Shown here: one piece after another, positions 1-8,541 of the stretch | Layout: every line of letters starts with the position of its first letter | Position numbering within the stretch: position 1 is the first letter of the stretch | Assembly: GCA_022360615.1 (NCBI GenBank) | Contig: JAKSCL010000227.1 | Span: forward strand, 1-35,005 | Direction: 5' to 3' | Source: Hyphomicrobiales bacterium | GTDB taxonomy: Bacteria > Pseudomonadota > Alphaproteobacteria > Rhizobiales > JAKSCL01 | Length of the DNA stretch: 35,005 nt | Notes under the pieces: model-generated | What the model saw: the letters and a program-made list of their open reading frames with translations, nothing else | What the model was told of the DNA's origin: nothing | Databases searched by the model: none | Position numbers and translations under genes: made by a program

Positions 1-414
1 GCCGAAATGGCGGATTTGCGCCCGGCCCTCATGGGTTGGGCCAAAATCGCCCCTGCCCTTCGGGCGTTCAGACCGCAAAAGGTCCACCGGACCTTTTGCC
101 GGGCTATGCCCGAACCGGTCCTCACTGTCGAAAAGGCTCGAAAGGGGGGCGACATAGGATTCGATCTCTTCCTCCCATTTCGGCGCGTCCTTATACGGCC
201 CCAAGAAAACCTTGGTCAGGTATTCGCCGGAGAGCATCTCCATCGCCTCACCCGGAACATCCTCGGTGACCGCAAAGAAGTGCTCTGCCGCCTGGGGTGA
301 GAGATCGCGGCTCAAAATGATGGCCTGCTTCCCATCCAAGGCATCGGCGGCCTCGATGGCGTTCATGGAGATAACCGCAATGCGTGTTGGAAAAACCCGC
401 CGACCGCGCAGCAC
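1..414 (-). CDS. Partial small hypothetical protein, 3' end off the left edge
   Basis: An open minus-strand frame starts after parC and runs off position 1 without a stop. A GTG at 414 is the likely start; an internal ATG lies at 366. The first half looks like a real protein: it contains DGKQAIILSRDLSP, then EDVPGEAMEMLSGEYLTKVF, then GPYKDAPKWEEEIE. From memory this resembles a short uncharacterised alphaproteobacterial family of about 120 residues that ends in a CPKC-type motif, but I cannot confirm that. After about residue 85 the translation turns low-complexity and Arg/Gly/Pro-rich, exactly where the nested inverted repeat at 59-114 lies. The C-terminal part may therefore have been replaced by a repeat, making this a possible pseudogene. 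Function unknown. Confidence 0.5.
   Translation of the reverse strand, partial: MLRGRRVFPTRIAVISMNAIEAADALDGKQAIILSRDLSPQAAEHFFAVTEDVPGEAMEMLSGEYLTKVFLGPYKDAPKWEEEIESYVAPLSSLFDSEDRFGHSPAKGPVDLLRSERPKGRGDFGPTHEGRAQIRHFG
59..114. repeat. Nested perfect inverted repeat, candidate dispersed palindromic element
   Basis: The inner arms are GCAAAAGGTCC (75-85) and GGACCTTTTGC (89-99), an 11-bp perfect inverted repeat around ACC. Outer arms TTCGGGC (59-65) and GCCCGAA (108-114) form a second perfect 7-bp pairing around it. The stretch lies inside the open minus-strand frame and has no T-run, so it is not a typical intrinsic terminator. It looks like a small mobile or repetitive palindrome of the kind found in alphaproteobacterial genomes. 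No second copy was seen in this window. Confidence 0.6.
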
Positions 415-486
415 CTGGCGCCCCCAGCATGCCCGGAGCCCTAGCACCGGCGCCAGCCGGGCGCATTCACCTGCGTCAATTGGGGA

Positions 487-2727
487 TCAGGAAAACCGGT
501 TCGAGCGCGGAAAGCCCCGAGGCGCCATGCGGCCCGCGCTTGCCCTTGCGCCAAGCCATTCGGCATAATCGTTGAGGGTGAACTGCCGGCCCGCGGCATC
601 GAGCCATTGCAGGCCCTCATCGCGCTTGAAGACGTTCACGTCCGACAGGCCGCCATCCTTGTAACGCTGCAGCATCACGCCCCGCCCGCGCGCCATTTCC
701 GGCAATTCGCTTAACGCGAAGGCAAGCAGCTTCCGGTTGTCACCCACGACCGCGACCATATCGCCATCGCCAACCTCAGCGATAACGCGCGCGACCGCCT
801 TGCCCGACACGTTCAGAACCTGCTTGCCCTTGCGCGTGTTGGCCGTGAGGCCGGCGGCTTTGACGATGAAACCGCGCCCGTCGCTTGAGGCGACCAGATA
901 GGTCTTTGCCGGCTCATCGGCGAACGCAGTGACGATGCCCGCTTGCGGGTCGAGATCGACCATCAGGCGCACCGGTTCGCCATGGCCCCGCCCGCCCGGC
1001 AGCTTGTCGGCGGAAAGCGTGAAGAAACGGCCGTTCTCGGCAAAAAGAACGATCTTGTCCGTGGTTTGCGCCTTCACCGCCACCTTGAGCGCGTCATCCG
1101 CCTTGAATTGGAGCGATGACAGGTCCTCCACGTGGCCCTTGAGCGCCCGTATCCAGCCTTTTTCGGACAGCACGACGGTAATCGGCTCGCGCTCGATCAT
1201 CGCCTGGACGATATCGAGAGCGTCTGTCTCCGGCGCATCGCCGAACTGCGTGCGCCGCCGGCCAAGCTCCGTCTCGGGTCCGTACTCCTTGCCGAGTTCG
1301 GCCAATTCGCCGTCGATCGTCTTCCATTGCAGCTTATCGGAACCCAAAAGCTTGATGAGGCCGTCGCGCTCTCCGGTGAGCTTCTCGTGCTCGCGCCGGA
1401 TCTCGAATTCCTCGAGTTTCTTCAATGAGCGCAGCCGCATATTGAGGACGGCTTCGGCCTGGTTTTCCGTCAGCGTGAAGGCCGCCATCAATTCGGCCTT
1501 CGGATTGTCCTCCTCGCGCACAATCCGGATCACCTCATCGAGATTGAGATAGACGATGAGGTAGCCGTCGAGCACCTCAAGCCGTTTTTCGATCTTCTCA
1601 AGCCGGAATTCTGAGCGGCGCACCAGCACCGCCTTGCGGTGGTCGAGCCAATGCCTGATCACCCGATCGAGCGGCAGGACGCGGGGCACCTGGCTGTCGG
1701 TCAGCACATTCATGTTCAGTGAAACGCGGTTCTCAAGATCGGTGGTCTTAAAGAGCGACTCCATCAAGAGTTCGGGATCGACGCTGCGGCTCTTCGGCTC
1801 AAGCACGAGGCGGATGTCTTCGGCCGACTCGTCGCGCACATCGGCCAGAAGCGGCAGCTTGCGGGCCTGCAAGAGCTCCGCGATTTTTTCCACGAGCTTC
1901 GATTTTTGAACCTGATAAGGAATTTCGGCGACGACGATCACATAGGTTCCGCGGCCCGCATCCTCCTTGTGCCAGCGGGCCCTGATGCGGAAGCCGCCGC
2001 GCCCGGTCTTGTAGGCCTCAAGGATCGCTTCGCGCTCATCGACGATAATCCCGCCGGTGGGGAAATCAGGTCCCGGGACGATCTCGATAAGGTCTTCGGC
2101 ACCGGCATTTGGGGCCTTGATGAGATGGCGCGCGGCGGCGGCGATCTCATGCACATTGTGCGGCGGCACAGAGGTCGCCATGCCGACGGCAATGCCCGTT
2201 GCGCCATTGGCGAGAAGGTTCGGGAAATTGGCCGGCAGGACGGCGGGCTCGTCATGCTCGCCATCATAGGTCGCGCGGAAATCGACCGCGTCTTCCTCGA
2301 TGCCTTCGAGCAAGCGCTGGGCCGTGCGCGTCAACCGCGCTTCGGTGTAGCGCATGGCGGCCGCGTTATCGCCGTCGATATTGCCGAAATTACCCTGCCC
2401 GTCGACGAGCGGATAGCGGACCGCGAAAGTCTGGGCGAGGCGCACAAGCGTGTCATAGACGGCCTGCTCGCCATGGGGATGGAACTTACCGATCACATCG
2501 CCGACGACGCGGGCGCATTTCTTGAAGCCCTGGTCGGGATCGAGCTTCAATTGCTGCATGGCGTAGATGAGGCGGCGGTGAACGGGCTTGAGCCCGTCCC
2601 TCACATCGGGAAGCGCCCGGTGCATGATCGTCGAGAGCGCATAGGCCAGATAACGCTCTTCAAGCGCGTCGCGCAGATTGACGATCTCAACCCCGTCATC
2701 GGGGGGCAGAATCACATCGGAACCCAT
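487..2727 (-). CDS. parC: DNA topoisomerase IV subunit A (ParC)
   Basis: Encodes 746 residues, normal for ParC. It is the breakage-reunion subunit that decatenates daughter chromosomes together with ParE. The N-terminal winged-helix domain shows [14 protein letters not shown] (about 39-52). The catalytic tyrosine is Tyr127 in [11 protein letters not shown], preceded by [18 protein letters not shown]. The C-terminal half forms the degenerate beta-propeller; the protein ends in [13 protein letters not shown], a ParC-like tail. ParC is preferred over GyrA because of this tail and because no GyrA-box (QRRGGKG) is visible. In the quinolone-determining region the sequence is HPHGEQ (83-88), so the position of E. 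coli Ser80 is Gln. The ATG at 2727 lies 30 nt after the recO stop with a weak ribosome site, so translation may be coupled. Confidence 0.95.
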   Translation of the reverse strand: MGSDVILPPDDGVEIVNLRDALEERYLAYALSTIMHRALPDVRDGLKPVHRRLIYAMQQLKLDPDQGFKKCARVVGDVIGKFHPHGEQAVYDTLVRLAQTFAVRYPLVDGQGNFGNIDGDNAAAMRYTEARLTRTAQRLLEGIEEDAVDFRATYDGEHDEPAVLPANFPNLLANGATGIAVGMATSVPPHNVHEIAAAARHLIKAPNAGAEDLIEIVPGPDFPTGGIIVDEREAILEAYKTGRGGFRIRARWHKEDAGRGTYVIVVAEIPYQVQKSKLVEKIAELLQARKLPLLADVRDESAEDIRLVLEPKSRSVDPELLMESLFKTTDLENRVSLNMNVLTDSQVPRVLPLDRVIRHWLDHRKAVLVRRSEFRLEKIEKRLEVLDGYLIVYLNLDEVIRIVREEDNPKAELMAAFTLTENQAEAVLNMRLRSLKKLEEFEIRREHEKLTGERDGLIKLLGSDKLQWKTIDGELAELGKEYGPETELGRRRTQFGDAPETDALDIVQAMIEREPITVVLSEKGWIRALKGHVEDLSSLQFKADDALKVAVKAQTTDKIVLFAENGRFFTLSADKLPGGRGHGEPVRLMVDLDPQAGIVTAFADEPAKTYLVASSDGRGFIVKAAGLTANTRKGKQVLNVSGKAVARVIAEVGDGDMVAVVGDNRKLLAFALSELPEMARGRGVMLQRYKDGGLSDVNVFKRDEGLQWLDAAGRQFTLNDYAEWLGARASAGRMAPRGFPRSNRFS

Positions 2728-2757
2728 GGGGGGTGACGTAACCGATGGCCGAAACCT

Positions 2758-3516
2758 TCACAAGCGGACGGGATCGGTTTCCTCTATAAAATTCGCGGTT
2801 TTCAGCGCTTTAATAAGCGAAGCCCGGCTTTCTGAGACCGAAATGCCGCGCGGCTCGAAGACATGGCGCTGAAGAAAAAAGCCGGTCAAATGAAACGCCG
2901 CCTGCCAGTCTTCCGCGGAAGGATCACCGTCCGGCGCATCATCTAGAACGAAGGGCGGCAGGACCAAAAGCTTGGCACGGTAAGGCGTGCCCGCACGCCG
3001 GCTCACCGCCCTCCCCGTCTTCGGCGAGACATAGGTCAGATCCTGCGTCGCACCGGTCGCAGCACAGCATGTGAGGTCGAGGCCGAAACCGAGTTCTTCC
3101 AGAAGCAAAAGCTCGAAGCGCAGAAGGGTCTCCGCCATCGCCCGGTCTTCGGGCAGCGCTTCCAGATAGCGCACAAGGCCGTCGAAAAGCCGCGGATGGG
3201 GATCGCGTTCGGGAAGCAGAAGCGCGTAGCTGCACAGAAGATTGGCCATCAAAAGCGCGGAGCGGTCATGCATCAGTTGAGCGGCCCTCAGCGCCACAGG
3301 CTCGACCGTGAACATGCCCAGGTGCTCTTCAAGCCGCGCCCGCCAGGTCACGGTCACGGAATTGCCGGCCTGCAACACCGGGCGCAGCCGTTTCGACCGC
3401 CCGCCACGCACGAGACCCGCATGCCGCCCCCGTTCGTGCGTCATGACCTCAAGGATGGTGTCCCCTTCGCCATGCCGCCGCGCGCCGAGAATGATGGCGT
3501 CTTCGCTCCACTCCAT
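2758..3516 (-). CDS. recO: DNA repair protein RecO
   Basis: Encodes 252 residues, the usual RecO length. RecO mediates loading of RecA on SSB-coated single-stranded DNA in the RecFOR recombination pathway. The N-terminal OB-fold is seen as EDAIILGARRHGEGD followed by GRHAGLVRGGRSKR (about 30-43). The C-terminal helical domain contains LLLLEELGFGLDLTCCAATG, with cysteines near the region that binds zinc in some RecO proteins. The ATG at 3516 lies 12 nt downstream of the era stop; the same era-recO order is common in Gram-negative bacteria. It is co-directional with era, rnc and parC and probably on the same transcript. Confidence 0.93.
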   Translation of the reverse strand: MEWSEDAIILGARRHGEGDTILEVMTHERGRHAGLVRGGRSKRLRPVLQAGNSVTVTWRARLEEHLGMFTVEPVALRAAQLMHDRSALLMANLLCSYALLLPERDPHPRLFDGLVRYLEALPEDRAMAETLLRFELLLLEELGFGLDLTCCAATGATQDLTYVSPKTGRAVSRRAGTPYRAKLLVLPPFVLDDAPDGDPSAEDWQAAFHLTGFFLQRHVFEPRGISVSESRASLIKALKTANFIEETDPVRL

Positions 3517-3528
3517 GCTGTCTTGGCC

Positions 3529-4431
3529 CTAACGCGGGAAATCGAGCCCCATTTCGCCGTAGCGTTCAGGATCGTCCGCCCAATTCTCGCGCACTTTGAC
3601 GAACAGAAAAAGGTGAACGGGCGCTTCGGCGATCTCGGCGATCTCCTTGCGCGCCTCGGAGCCAACCGCCTTGATCGTCTGCCCCCTTTTTCCCAACACG
3701 ATTTTGCGCTGCGATTCCCGCTGCACATAGACCGTCTGTTCGATGCGGACCGCGCCGTCCCTAACTTGCTTCCAACTCTCCGTTTCGACGGTCAACTGAT
3801 AGGGCAACTCCTGATGAAGGCGCAAAAACAACTTCTCGCGGGTGATTTCAGCAGCCATCAGACGCAGCGGCAGATCGGAAAGATGATCCTCCGGGAAATG
3901 CCAGGGACCGGGCGGGACAAGCCGTGCCAGCCCTTTGCGCAACTCCTCCACGCCATCATGGGTGAGCGCCGAAATCATGAAGGTTTCGGTGAACGCCACT
4001 TTGCCGTTCGCATGCTTCACGAGCGGAAGAAGCGTCTCGGGCGGAACCAGGTCCACCTTATTGAGAATGAGGAGCTTCGGGGTATCCGGCCCCTCGGAAA
4101 GCCTTTGGAGAACGGCGTCCTCTTCCTCGCCGATCCCTTTCTTCGCATCGATGAGAAACGCGACGATGTCCACATCGCCCGCCTGCCCCCAGGCCGCCGA
4201 TACCATGGCCCGCTCCAGCCGCCGCTTCGGTTCGAAAATGCCGGGGGTATCGACGAGGACGACCTGCGCCCCGCCCTCCACAAAAACCGCCCTGACCGGA
4301 CTGCGCGTGGTTTGAACCTTATGGGTGACGATCGAGACCTTCGCACCAGCCAATGCATTGGCAAGCGTCGACTTGCCCGCATTTGGCGCGCCCAACAACG
4401 CCACAAAGCCGAAGCGGTGCCCCTCAGCCAT
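3529..4431 (-). CDS. era: GTPase Era
   Basis: Encodes 300 residues, typical of Era, the GTPase that binds 16S rRNA and assists 30S subunit assembly. The G domain has G1 GAPNAGKS (14-21), the G2 region QTTRSPV, G3 DTPG, G4 NKVD and G5 SAL in the expected order. The C-terminal KH domain has VLGKRGQTIKAVG, a GxxG-type RNA-binding loop with Arg in place of the more usual Gly. The frame stays open upstream to 4539, but the ATG at 4431 (MAEGHRFGFV) fits the family, and it overlaps the rnc stop at 4424-4426, as expected for translational coupling. RNase III and Era are usually encoded together. Confidence 0.95.
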   Translation of the reverse strand: MAEGHRFGFVALLGAPNAGKSTLANALAGAKVSIVTHKVQTTRSPVRAVFVEGGAQVVLVDTPGIFEPKRRLERAMVSAAWGQAGDVDIVAFLIDAKKGIGEEEDAVLQRLSEGPDTPKLLILNKVDLVPPETLLPLVKHANGKVAFTETFMISALTHDGVEELRKGLARLVPPGPWHFPEDHLSDLPLRLMAAEITREKLFLRLHQELPYQLTVETESWKQVRDGAVRIEQTVYVQRESQRKIVLGKRGQTIKAVGSEARKEIAEIAEAPVHLFLFVKVRENWADDPERYGEMGLDFPR

Positions 4432-5152
4432 TCTTGCCTTTCGCCCAGACGCCCTCTGCCTCCAACACGGCACGGGCGGCATCCTGCTCCGCAAGCCGCT
4501 TTGAGTGCCCGCGCCCATGGGCGCGTTCCTCATCACCAACGGTCACGGAAATCGTGAAGACCGGCTTGTGGTCGGGACCCGTGCGTGAGATCTCGCGATA
4601 GACGGGCACATCGAAGCCTTGGCGGTGCGCCCATTCCTGAAGCGCGGTCTTGGCATCGCGCAGCGGCGTTGCGGAGTCATGCATGAGCCGCTCCCAACTG
4701 CGCCCGACGAATTGCGCCGCTTCCTCGTATCCGCCATCGAGATAGATCGCGGCAATGACGGATTCGCAGACATCGCCGAGGATGGCCTTCTTGCGCCGGC
4801 CGCCCGACTGCGCCTCGCCATGTCCGAGGCGGACGAAGCGGCCGAGTTCCAGGCTTTCGGCAACGGCGGCGCATGTTTCCTTCCGCACGAGTTGAGTGAG
4901 GCGGCGGGAAAGCTCGCCCTCGTCCGCATCGGGAAAAGCGCAATAAACCATCTCGGCGACGGCCAATCCAAGCACCCGGTCCCCAAGAAATTCAAGGCGC
5001 TGATAGCTTTCGACGGTCCCGCCCACGACTTCCGGCGCGCTTGAATGAACAAGCGCCTTTTCGAGGACGGCGCGGTTCTTGAACCGGTAGCCAAGCTGCG
5101 CTTCCAGATCGGAGAGGTGGCGGGCTTCTTCCCTTGTGTCCGTATCCGGCAC
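4424..5152 (-). CDS. rnc: Ribonuclease III
   Basis: Double-strand-specific endoribonuclease that processes rRNA precursors. The catalytic domain carries the signature RLEFLGDRVLG (about 52-62), giving Glu54 and Asp58, and GDVCESVIAAIYLDGG, giving Asp127 and Glu130; these are the four metal-binding acids of the family. The dsRNA-binding domain follows from DAKTALQEWAHRQG to SKRLAEQDAARAVL. I place the start at GTG 5152, right after the lepB stop (5155-5157), giving 242 residues. A TTG overlapping that stop and in-frame ATGs at 5197 and 5209 inside lepB are alternatives; no candidate has a convincing Shine-Dalgarno sequence, which again suggests coupling. The 3' end overlaps era by 8 nt. Confidence 0.93.
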   Translation of the reverse strand: MPDTDTREEARHLSDLEAQLGYRFKNRAVLEKALVHSSAPEVVGGTVESYQRLEFLGDRVLGLAVAEMVYCAFPDADEGELSRRLTQLVRKETCAAVAESLELGRFVRLGHGEAQSGGRRKKAILGDVCESVIAAIYLDGGYEEAAQFVGRSWERLMHDSATPLRDAKTALQEWAHRQGFDVPVYREISRTGPDHKPVFTISVTVGDEERAHGRGHSKRLAEQDAARAVLEAEGVWAKGKNG

Positions 5153-5154
5153 CG

Positions 5155-5925
5155 TCAATCCACGGTATCGAAGACGCGGGACCAGCGCAGCGTCCATGGC
5201 CAGCGCCAAATCTGCCAGGCGGGCGCGCCATCCCTCACGGAGAGGAAAAGCACTTCGGCGCGGCCTACGAAGTTTTCAAGCGGCACGAACCCAACCGCGC
5301 CCGGAACCCGGCTGTCGGTGGAATTGTCGCGGTTGTCGCCCATCATGAAATAGTGGCCCTCCGGCACTTCAAAGGCCGGTGTGTTGTCGGAGAACCCATC
5401 CCTGACCAGATCGAGCGTCATGAAGGACACACCGTTCGGCAGGGTTTCCCGGTGTTGAACCACGCGTGAATTCTCGCCGTTTCTACCGACTTCGGTGAAA
5501 TCGGAAACCCGCTCCCGCTCGACGGCCTGACCGTTGATATGGAGAACGCCGTTGACCATCTGGATGGTTTCGCCAGGCAAACCGACCACACGCTTGATGT
5601 AATCGGTCTTCGGATTGCGCGGTAGCTTGAAAACGGCCACGTCGCCCCGCTCCGGTCCGTCACCAGCCCAGAACCGCCCGGTCATGATCGGAAAACTGAA
5701 GGGAAAAGAGAAACGGCTGTAGCCGTACGAGAACTTCGAAACAAATAGAAAATCGCCGACAAGCAATGTCGGCTTCATCGAGCCCGAGGGGATGTTAAAG
5801 GGCTGGAAGAAGAAGGTTCGCACGATCAACGCCAGAATAAGCGCTTGGACGATAACCTTGACGGTCTCGCCAAGGCCGCTGCCGGCCGATTTGCTCACAG
5901 AGCCGCCCTTTTCGGTACTGGCCAT
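5155..5925 (-). CDS. lepB: Signal peptidase I
   Basis: Encodes 256 residues. It is a membrane-anchored serine protease that removes signal peptides on the outer face of the cytoplasmic membrane. One N-terminal membrane segment is visible (VIVQALILALIVRTFFF, about 25-40). The nucleophile is Ser49 in IPSGSMKPTL and the general base is Lys111 in DYIKRVVGLPGETI. The conserved late box MMGDNRDNSTDSR follows. The ATG at 5925 has a good ribosome site (AAAGGA, 5 nt spacing). It lies between acpS and rnc, the usual position in Rhizobiales. The stop touches the presumed rnc start. Confidence 0.95.
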   Translation of the reverse strand: MASTEKGGSVSKSAGSGLGETVKVIVQALILALIVRTFFFQPFNIPSGSMKPTLLVGDFLFVSKFSYGYSRFSFPFSFPIMTGRFWAGDGPERGDVAVFKLPRNPKTDYIKRVVGLPGETIQMVNGVLHINGQAVERERVSDFTEVGRNGENSRVVQHRETLPNGVSFMTLDLVRDGFSDNTPAFEVPEGHYFMMGDNRDNSTDSRVPGAVGFVPLENFVGRAEVLFLSVRDGAPAWQIWRWPWTLRWSRVFDTVD

Positions 5926-6002
5926 AAAATTCCTTTCATCCGGCCTCGCCTTTGGGCCGGTCTAATGCTTCGCACGGGCGATGGCAATAAACGTGCTCGG
6001 GA

Positions 6003-6407
6003 TCAAGCCGTGGACGGTTCCGCAGAAATAATGACAATCGCTTGGGCGAGCGGAAAATCGTCGGTGATCGTGAGATTGATCTTCGGCACCATGCCATCGG
6101 GCAGAAGTTCTTCAAGCCGTTTCAAGGCGCCGCCCGTGAGTTCGATCGTCGGCTTGCCGCCCGGCAGATTCACAACGCCCATATCGCGCCAGAAGACACC
6201 ACGCCGGATGCCGGTGCCAAGCGCCTTGGAACAGGCTTCCTTGGCCGCGAAGCGCTTTGCGTAAGAGGCCGCGCGGCTGGCCCGGCTGTCCGATTTGAAC
6301 CGCTCGATCTCGGTGAAGATACGGGCGGTGAAACGTTCGCCGAACCGCTCCAGCGTGCTCTCGATCCGCCTTATGTCGATCAGGTCAGAGCCAATCCCGA
6401 TGATCAT
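6003..6407 (-). CDS. acpS: Holo-[acyl-carrier-protein] synthase
   Basis: Encodes 134 residues, the usual AcpS size. It transfers the 4'-phosphopantetheine arm of CoA to apo-acyl carrier protein, enabling fatty-acid synthesis. The Mg/CoA-binding residues are visible as Asp8 in GIGSDLID and Glu57 in [15 protein letters not shown]. The C-terminal half ([10 protein letters not shown], then INLTITDD) matches the family core. It sits between pdxJ (29 bp upstream) and lepB on the same strand; pdxJ-acpS adjacency is widespread in proteobacteria. About 77 bp separate it from lepB, which has its own strong ribosome site. Confidence 0.95.
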   Translation of the reverse strand: MIIGIGSDLIDIRRIESTLERFGERFTARIFTEIERFKSDSRASRAASYAKRFAAKEACSKALGTGIRRGVFWRDMGVVNLPGGKPTIELTGGALKRLEELLPDGMVPKINLTITDDFPLAQAIVIISAEPSTA

Positions 6408-6436
6408 TCCTCAACCCTTCAATGCCCTTTAGGCCT

Positions 6437-7207
6437 CTAGGCCATTTGTTCGCCGGATGCCGCCTGCCGCGCCCGCGCCATCAGGTCCCGCATCCGCCTA
6501 ATGGCCGAATCGAGCCCCGAAAACACCGCCTCGCCAACCAGGAAATGCCCGATATTGAGTTCACGAATCTGCGGCAGTTCGGCAATGGCCGGGACACTAT
6601 CAAAAGTGAGGCCATGGCCGGCATGGATTTCAAGGCCCATCTCGGCGCCGGCTGCGGCGGCGCGGGTGATGGCGGCCATTTCGGCATCGATGGCGTTTTG
6701 ATCGCCGTCGATAAACGCCTCGCAATAGGCGCCCGTATGCAATTCGACAACCGGCGCCCCGAGCGCAACAGCGGCCTCGAGCTGCCGGGCATCAGCAGCA
6801 ATGAATAGGGAGACCCGCACACCCGCATCCGTCAGCGCGCCGATAAGGGGCTTCAGCGTTTCGATCTGCCCGGCGGCATCGAGCCCGCCTTCCGTCGTGC
6901 GCTCTTCGCGCCGTTCCGGCACAATGCACGCCGCATGCGGCTTGTGCCGCAAGGCAATCGCCTGCATTTCAGCCGTTGCAGCCATTTCCAGATTGAGCGG
7001 CAACGTGATCTCGCCCATTAGCCTTTCGATGTCGCCATCCGAGATATGGCGCCGGTCCTCACGCAGATGTGCCGTAATCCCGTCGGCACCCGCCGCCGCC
7101 GCCATATGGGCCGCACGGACAGGATCGGGATGCCGCCCGCCACGGGCGTTCCGGATCGTCGCGACATGGTCGATATTGACGCCAAGACGAAGAGATGAAG
7201 CGCCCAT
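6437..7207 (-). CDS. pdxJ: Pyridoxine 5'-phosphate synthase
   Basis: Encodes 256 residues. PdxJ condenses 1-deoxy-D-xylulose 5-phosphate with 3-amino-1-hydroxyacetone 1-phosphate to give pyridoxine 5'-phosphate, the last ring-forming step of the DXP-dependent vitamin B6 route. Family motifs: [17 protein letters not shown] at the N-terminus, [15 protein letters not shown] with the catalytic His, a central [14 protein letters not shown] loop, and [12 protein letters not shown] in the phosphate-binding part. The ATG at 7207 is 8 nt past the stop of the preceding DUF2062 gene, so the two are probably co-translated. It is a cytosolic TIM-barrel enzyme. Confidence 0.95.
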   Translation of the reverse strand: MGASSLRLGVNIDHVATIRNARGGRHPDPVRAAHMAAAAGADGITAHLREDRRHISDGDIERLMGEITLPLNLEMAATAEMQAIALRHKPHAACIVPERREERTTEGGLDAAGQIETLKPLIGALTDAGVRVSLFIAADARQLEAAVALGAPVVELHTGAYCEAFIDGDQNAIDAEMAAITRAAAAGAEMGLEIHAGHGLTFDSVPAIAELPQIRELNIGHFLVGEAVFSGLDSAIRRMRDLMARARQAASGEQMA

Positions 7208-7215
7208 CGGAATTC

Positions 7216-7785
7216 CTATCGTCTTTGAGCGTGCGCACCGGGCGCATCGGCGGCCGATGCGGCTGCCAGCCGCGCCATCCGGCGCGACTGATGATAGGCC
7301 ACCACAGCGCGCACCGGGAAGTACATAAGGAAGGCGACCACCATGCCAAGGGGCGCGCCGCCCACCACCATGGGCTTAATCAGCGGCAGGATCGCATCCG
7401 CCGCCGCGAGCATGCCGCCGCCGAGATTCTCAAAGGAGACACTTCCCGGATCGCGGCCCAGCATCAAGCAGCCGAGATGGAAGGTGGAAGCCCAAATCGC
7501 CGGAAAGGTGATCGGATTGCCAATCGCAGTCCCGAAGGCCGAGGCGATCAGACTGCCGCCAAGCACCCAAGCGAGCGCGAGACCGATCATGAAGTGGAAG
7601 CCGATAAAGGGTGTGAACGAGGCAAACACACCCGCCGAGAAGCCAAGCGCAATCGCATGCGGCGACTGGGCAATGCGCAGCACACGCTTGTAAATGTAAA
7701 GCGCCCAGCGCCGCCATCCGCTTTTCGGCCAGACGGTCTCACGCATCTTGATGGAAAGGTTTGGGCGTTCTCGTCGCTGAAACAT
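7216..7785 (-). CDS. DUF2062 family membrane protein
   Basis: About 189 residues from the ATG at 7785 (MFQRRERPN). The frame is open to 7836, but the later start gives the more usual N-terminus. The core matches DUF2062 (COG3216) proteins: [20 protein letters not shown], then a hydrophobic stretch [18 protein letters not shown], the polar motif [14 protein letters not shown], and a C-terminal membrane segment ending near [11 protein letters not shown]. Probably two to three membrane helices. Molecular function is not established; the gene commonly lies between pyrE and acpS in Rhizobiales. A bacterial inner-membrane location is inferred. Confidence 0.85.
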   Translation of the reverse strand: MFQRRERPNLSIKMRETVWPKSGWRRWALYIYKRVLRIAQSPHAIALGFSAGVFASFTPFIGFHFMIGLALAWVLGGSLIASAFGTAIGNPITFPAIWASTFHLGCLMLGRDPGSVSFENLGGGMLAAADAILPLIKPMVVGGAPLGMVVAFLMYFPVRAVVAYHQSRRMARLAAASAADAPGAHAQRR

Positions 7786-7899
7786 CAAACCTGTATGTCT
7801 TATGTTTGCCAGGTGGCGCGGCCACAACGCTGCCATTAAGGGGGAGATAGTAAGACGTTCCCGTCACGCAATCATTACCAGGACCCATAAAGACATATT

Positions 7900-8532
7900 C
7901 TAACGCAGATTTGTACTGCTCGGTTGCATTCTGCTTCCCGGTTTCACCGGAGGCAGGGCCGCCAATTCGGGCGGCAAGGCATCGGCGGGATAGGCGGGCA
8001 CATCATATTCGGCAAGGGCACGCAAAGGTGCGCCCACATCGGCACTGCCGCTGGAGCGGTCGATCAGACAAACGCAGCCGAGAACCTCAGCGCCGGCATC
8101 CTTGATGCATTCAATGCATTCGCGCGACGAGAGCCCCGTTGTGACAATGTCCTCGACGACAATCACGGGCGCGCCTTCCGGAACATGAAACCCGCGCCGC
8201 AGCGCGAATACGCCGTTCTCGCGCTCGACAAAGACGGCAGGAATGCCAAGCTGGCGCGCTGTCTCATAGCCTGGGATGATTGCGCCCATCGCCGGCGAAA
8301 CGATCATTTGCGGCCGATCGCCGAAGTCTTCGCGGATGAGCGCCGCCAGCCCCTTGCACAGCCTTTCGGTGAGCGCCGGGTGCATGAAAACGCGCATCTT
8401 CTGGAGAAAAACAGGGCTATGGAGACCGGAAGACAGGATGAAATGTCCTGTCAGGAGCGCTCCCGCCTCCTTGAAGGTCTCAATTACGTCATCCGAACTC
8501 AATCCGTTTGCGCTCACTGGCGGTTTCTCCAA
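7900..8532 (-). CDS. pyrE: Orotate phosphoribosyltransferase
   Basis: Encodes 210 residues. It converts orotate and PRPP to orotidine 5'-monophosphate in de novo pyrimidine synthesis. The PRPP-binding motif is [11 protein letters not shown] (123-133). Upstream motifs [15 protein letters not shown] (substrate loop) and [15 protein letters not shown] support PyrE over other phosphoribosyltransferases. The tail after [17 protein letters not shown] is Pro/Ser-rich and probably disordered. The ATG at 8532 is 9 nt beyond the rel stop, so it is co-transcribed with rel, as in many Rhizobiales. Confidence 0.95.
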   Translation of the reverse strand: MEKPPVSANGLSSDDVIETFKEAGALLTGHFILSSGLHSPVFLQKMRVFMHPALTERLCKGLAALIREDFGDRPQMIVSPAMGAIIPGYETARQLGIPAVFVERENGVFALRRGFHVPEGAPVIVVEDIVTTGLSSRECIECIKDAGAEVLGCVCLIDRSSGSADVGAPLRALAEYDVPAYPADALPPELAALPPVKPGSRMQPSSTNLR

Positions 8533-8541
8533 AGCCGAAGT

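Noticed and set aside
248-466. Minus-strand frame of 72 codons overlapping the partial gene at the left edge
   Set aside because: The alternative frame (1-414) has clear protein-like sequence; this one is Gly/Arg/Ala-rich.
3196-4557. Long plus-strand open frame (453 codons) opposite recO, era and rnc
   Set aside because: It is antisense to three well-conserved genes, and its translation is His/Arg/Pro-rich as expected for a GC-rich shadow frame.
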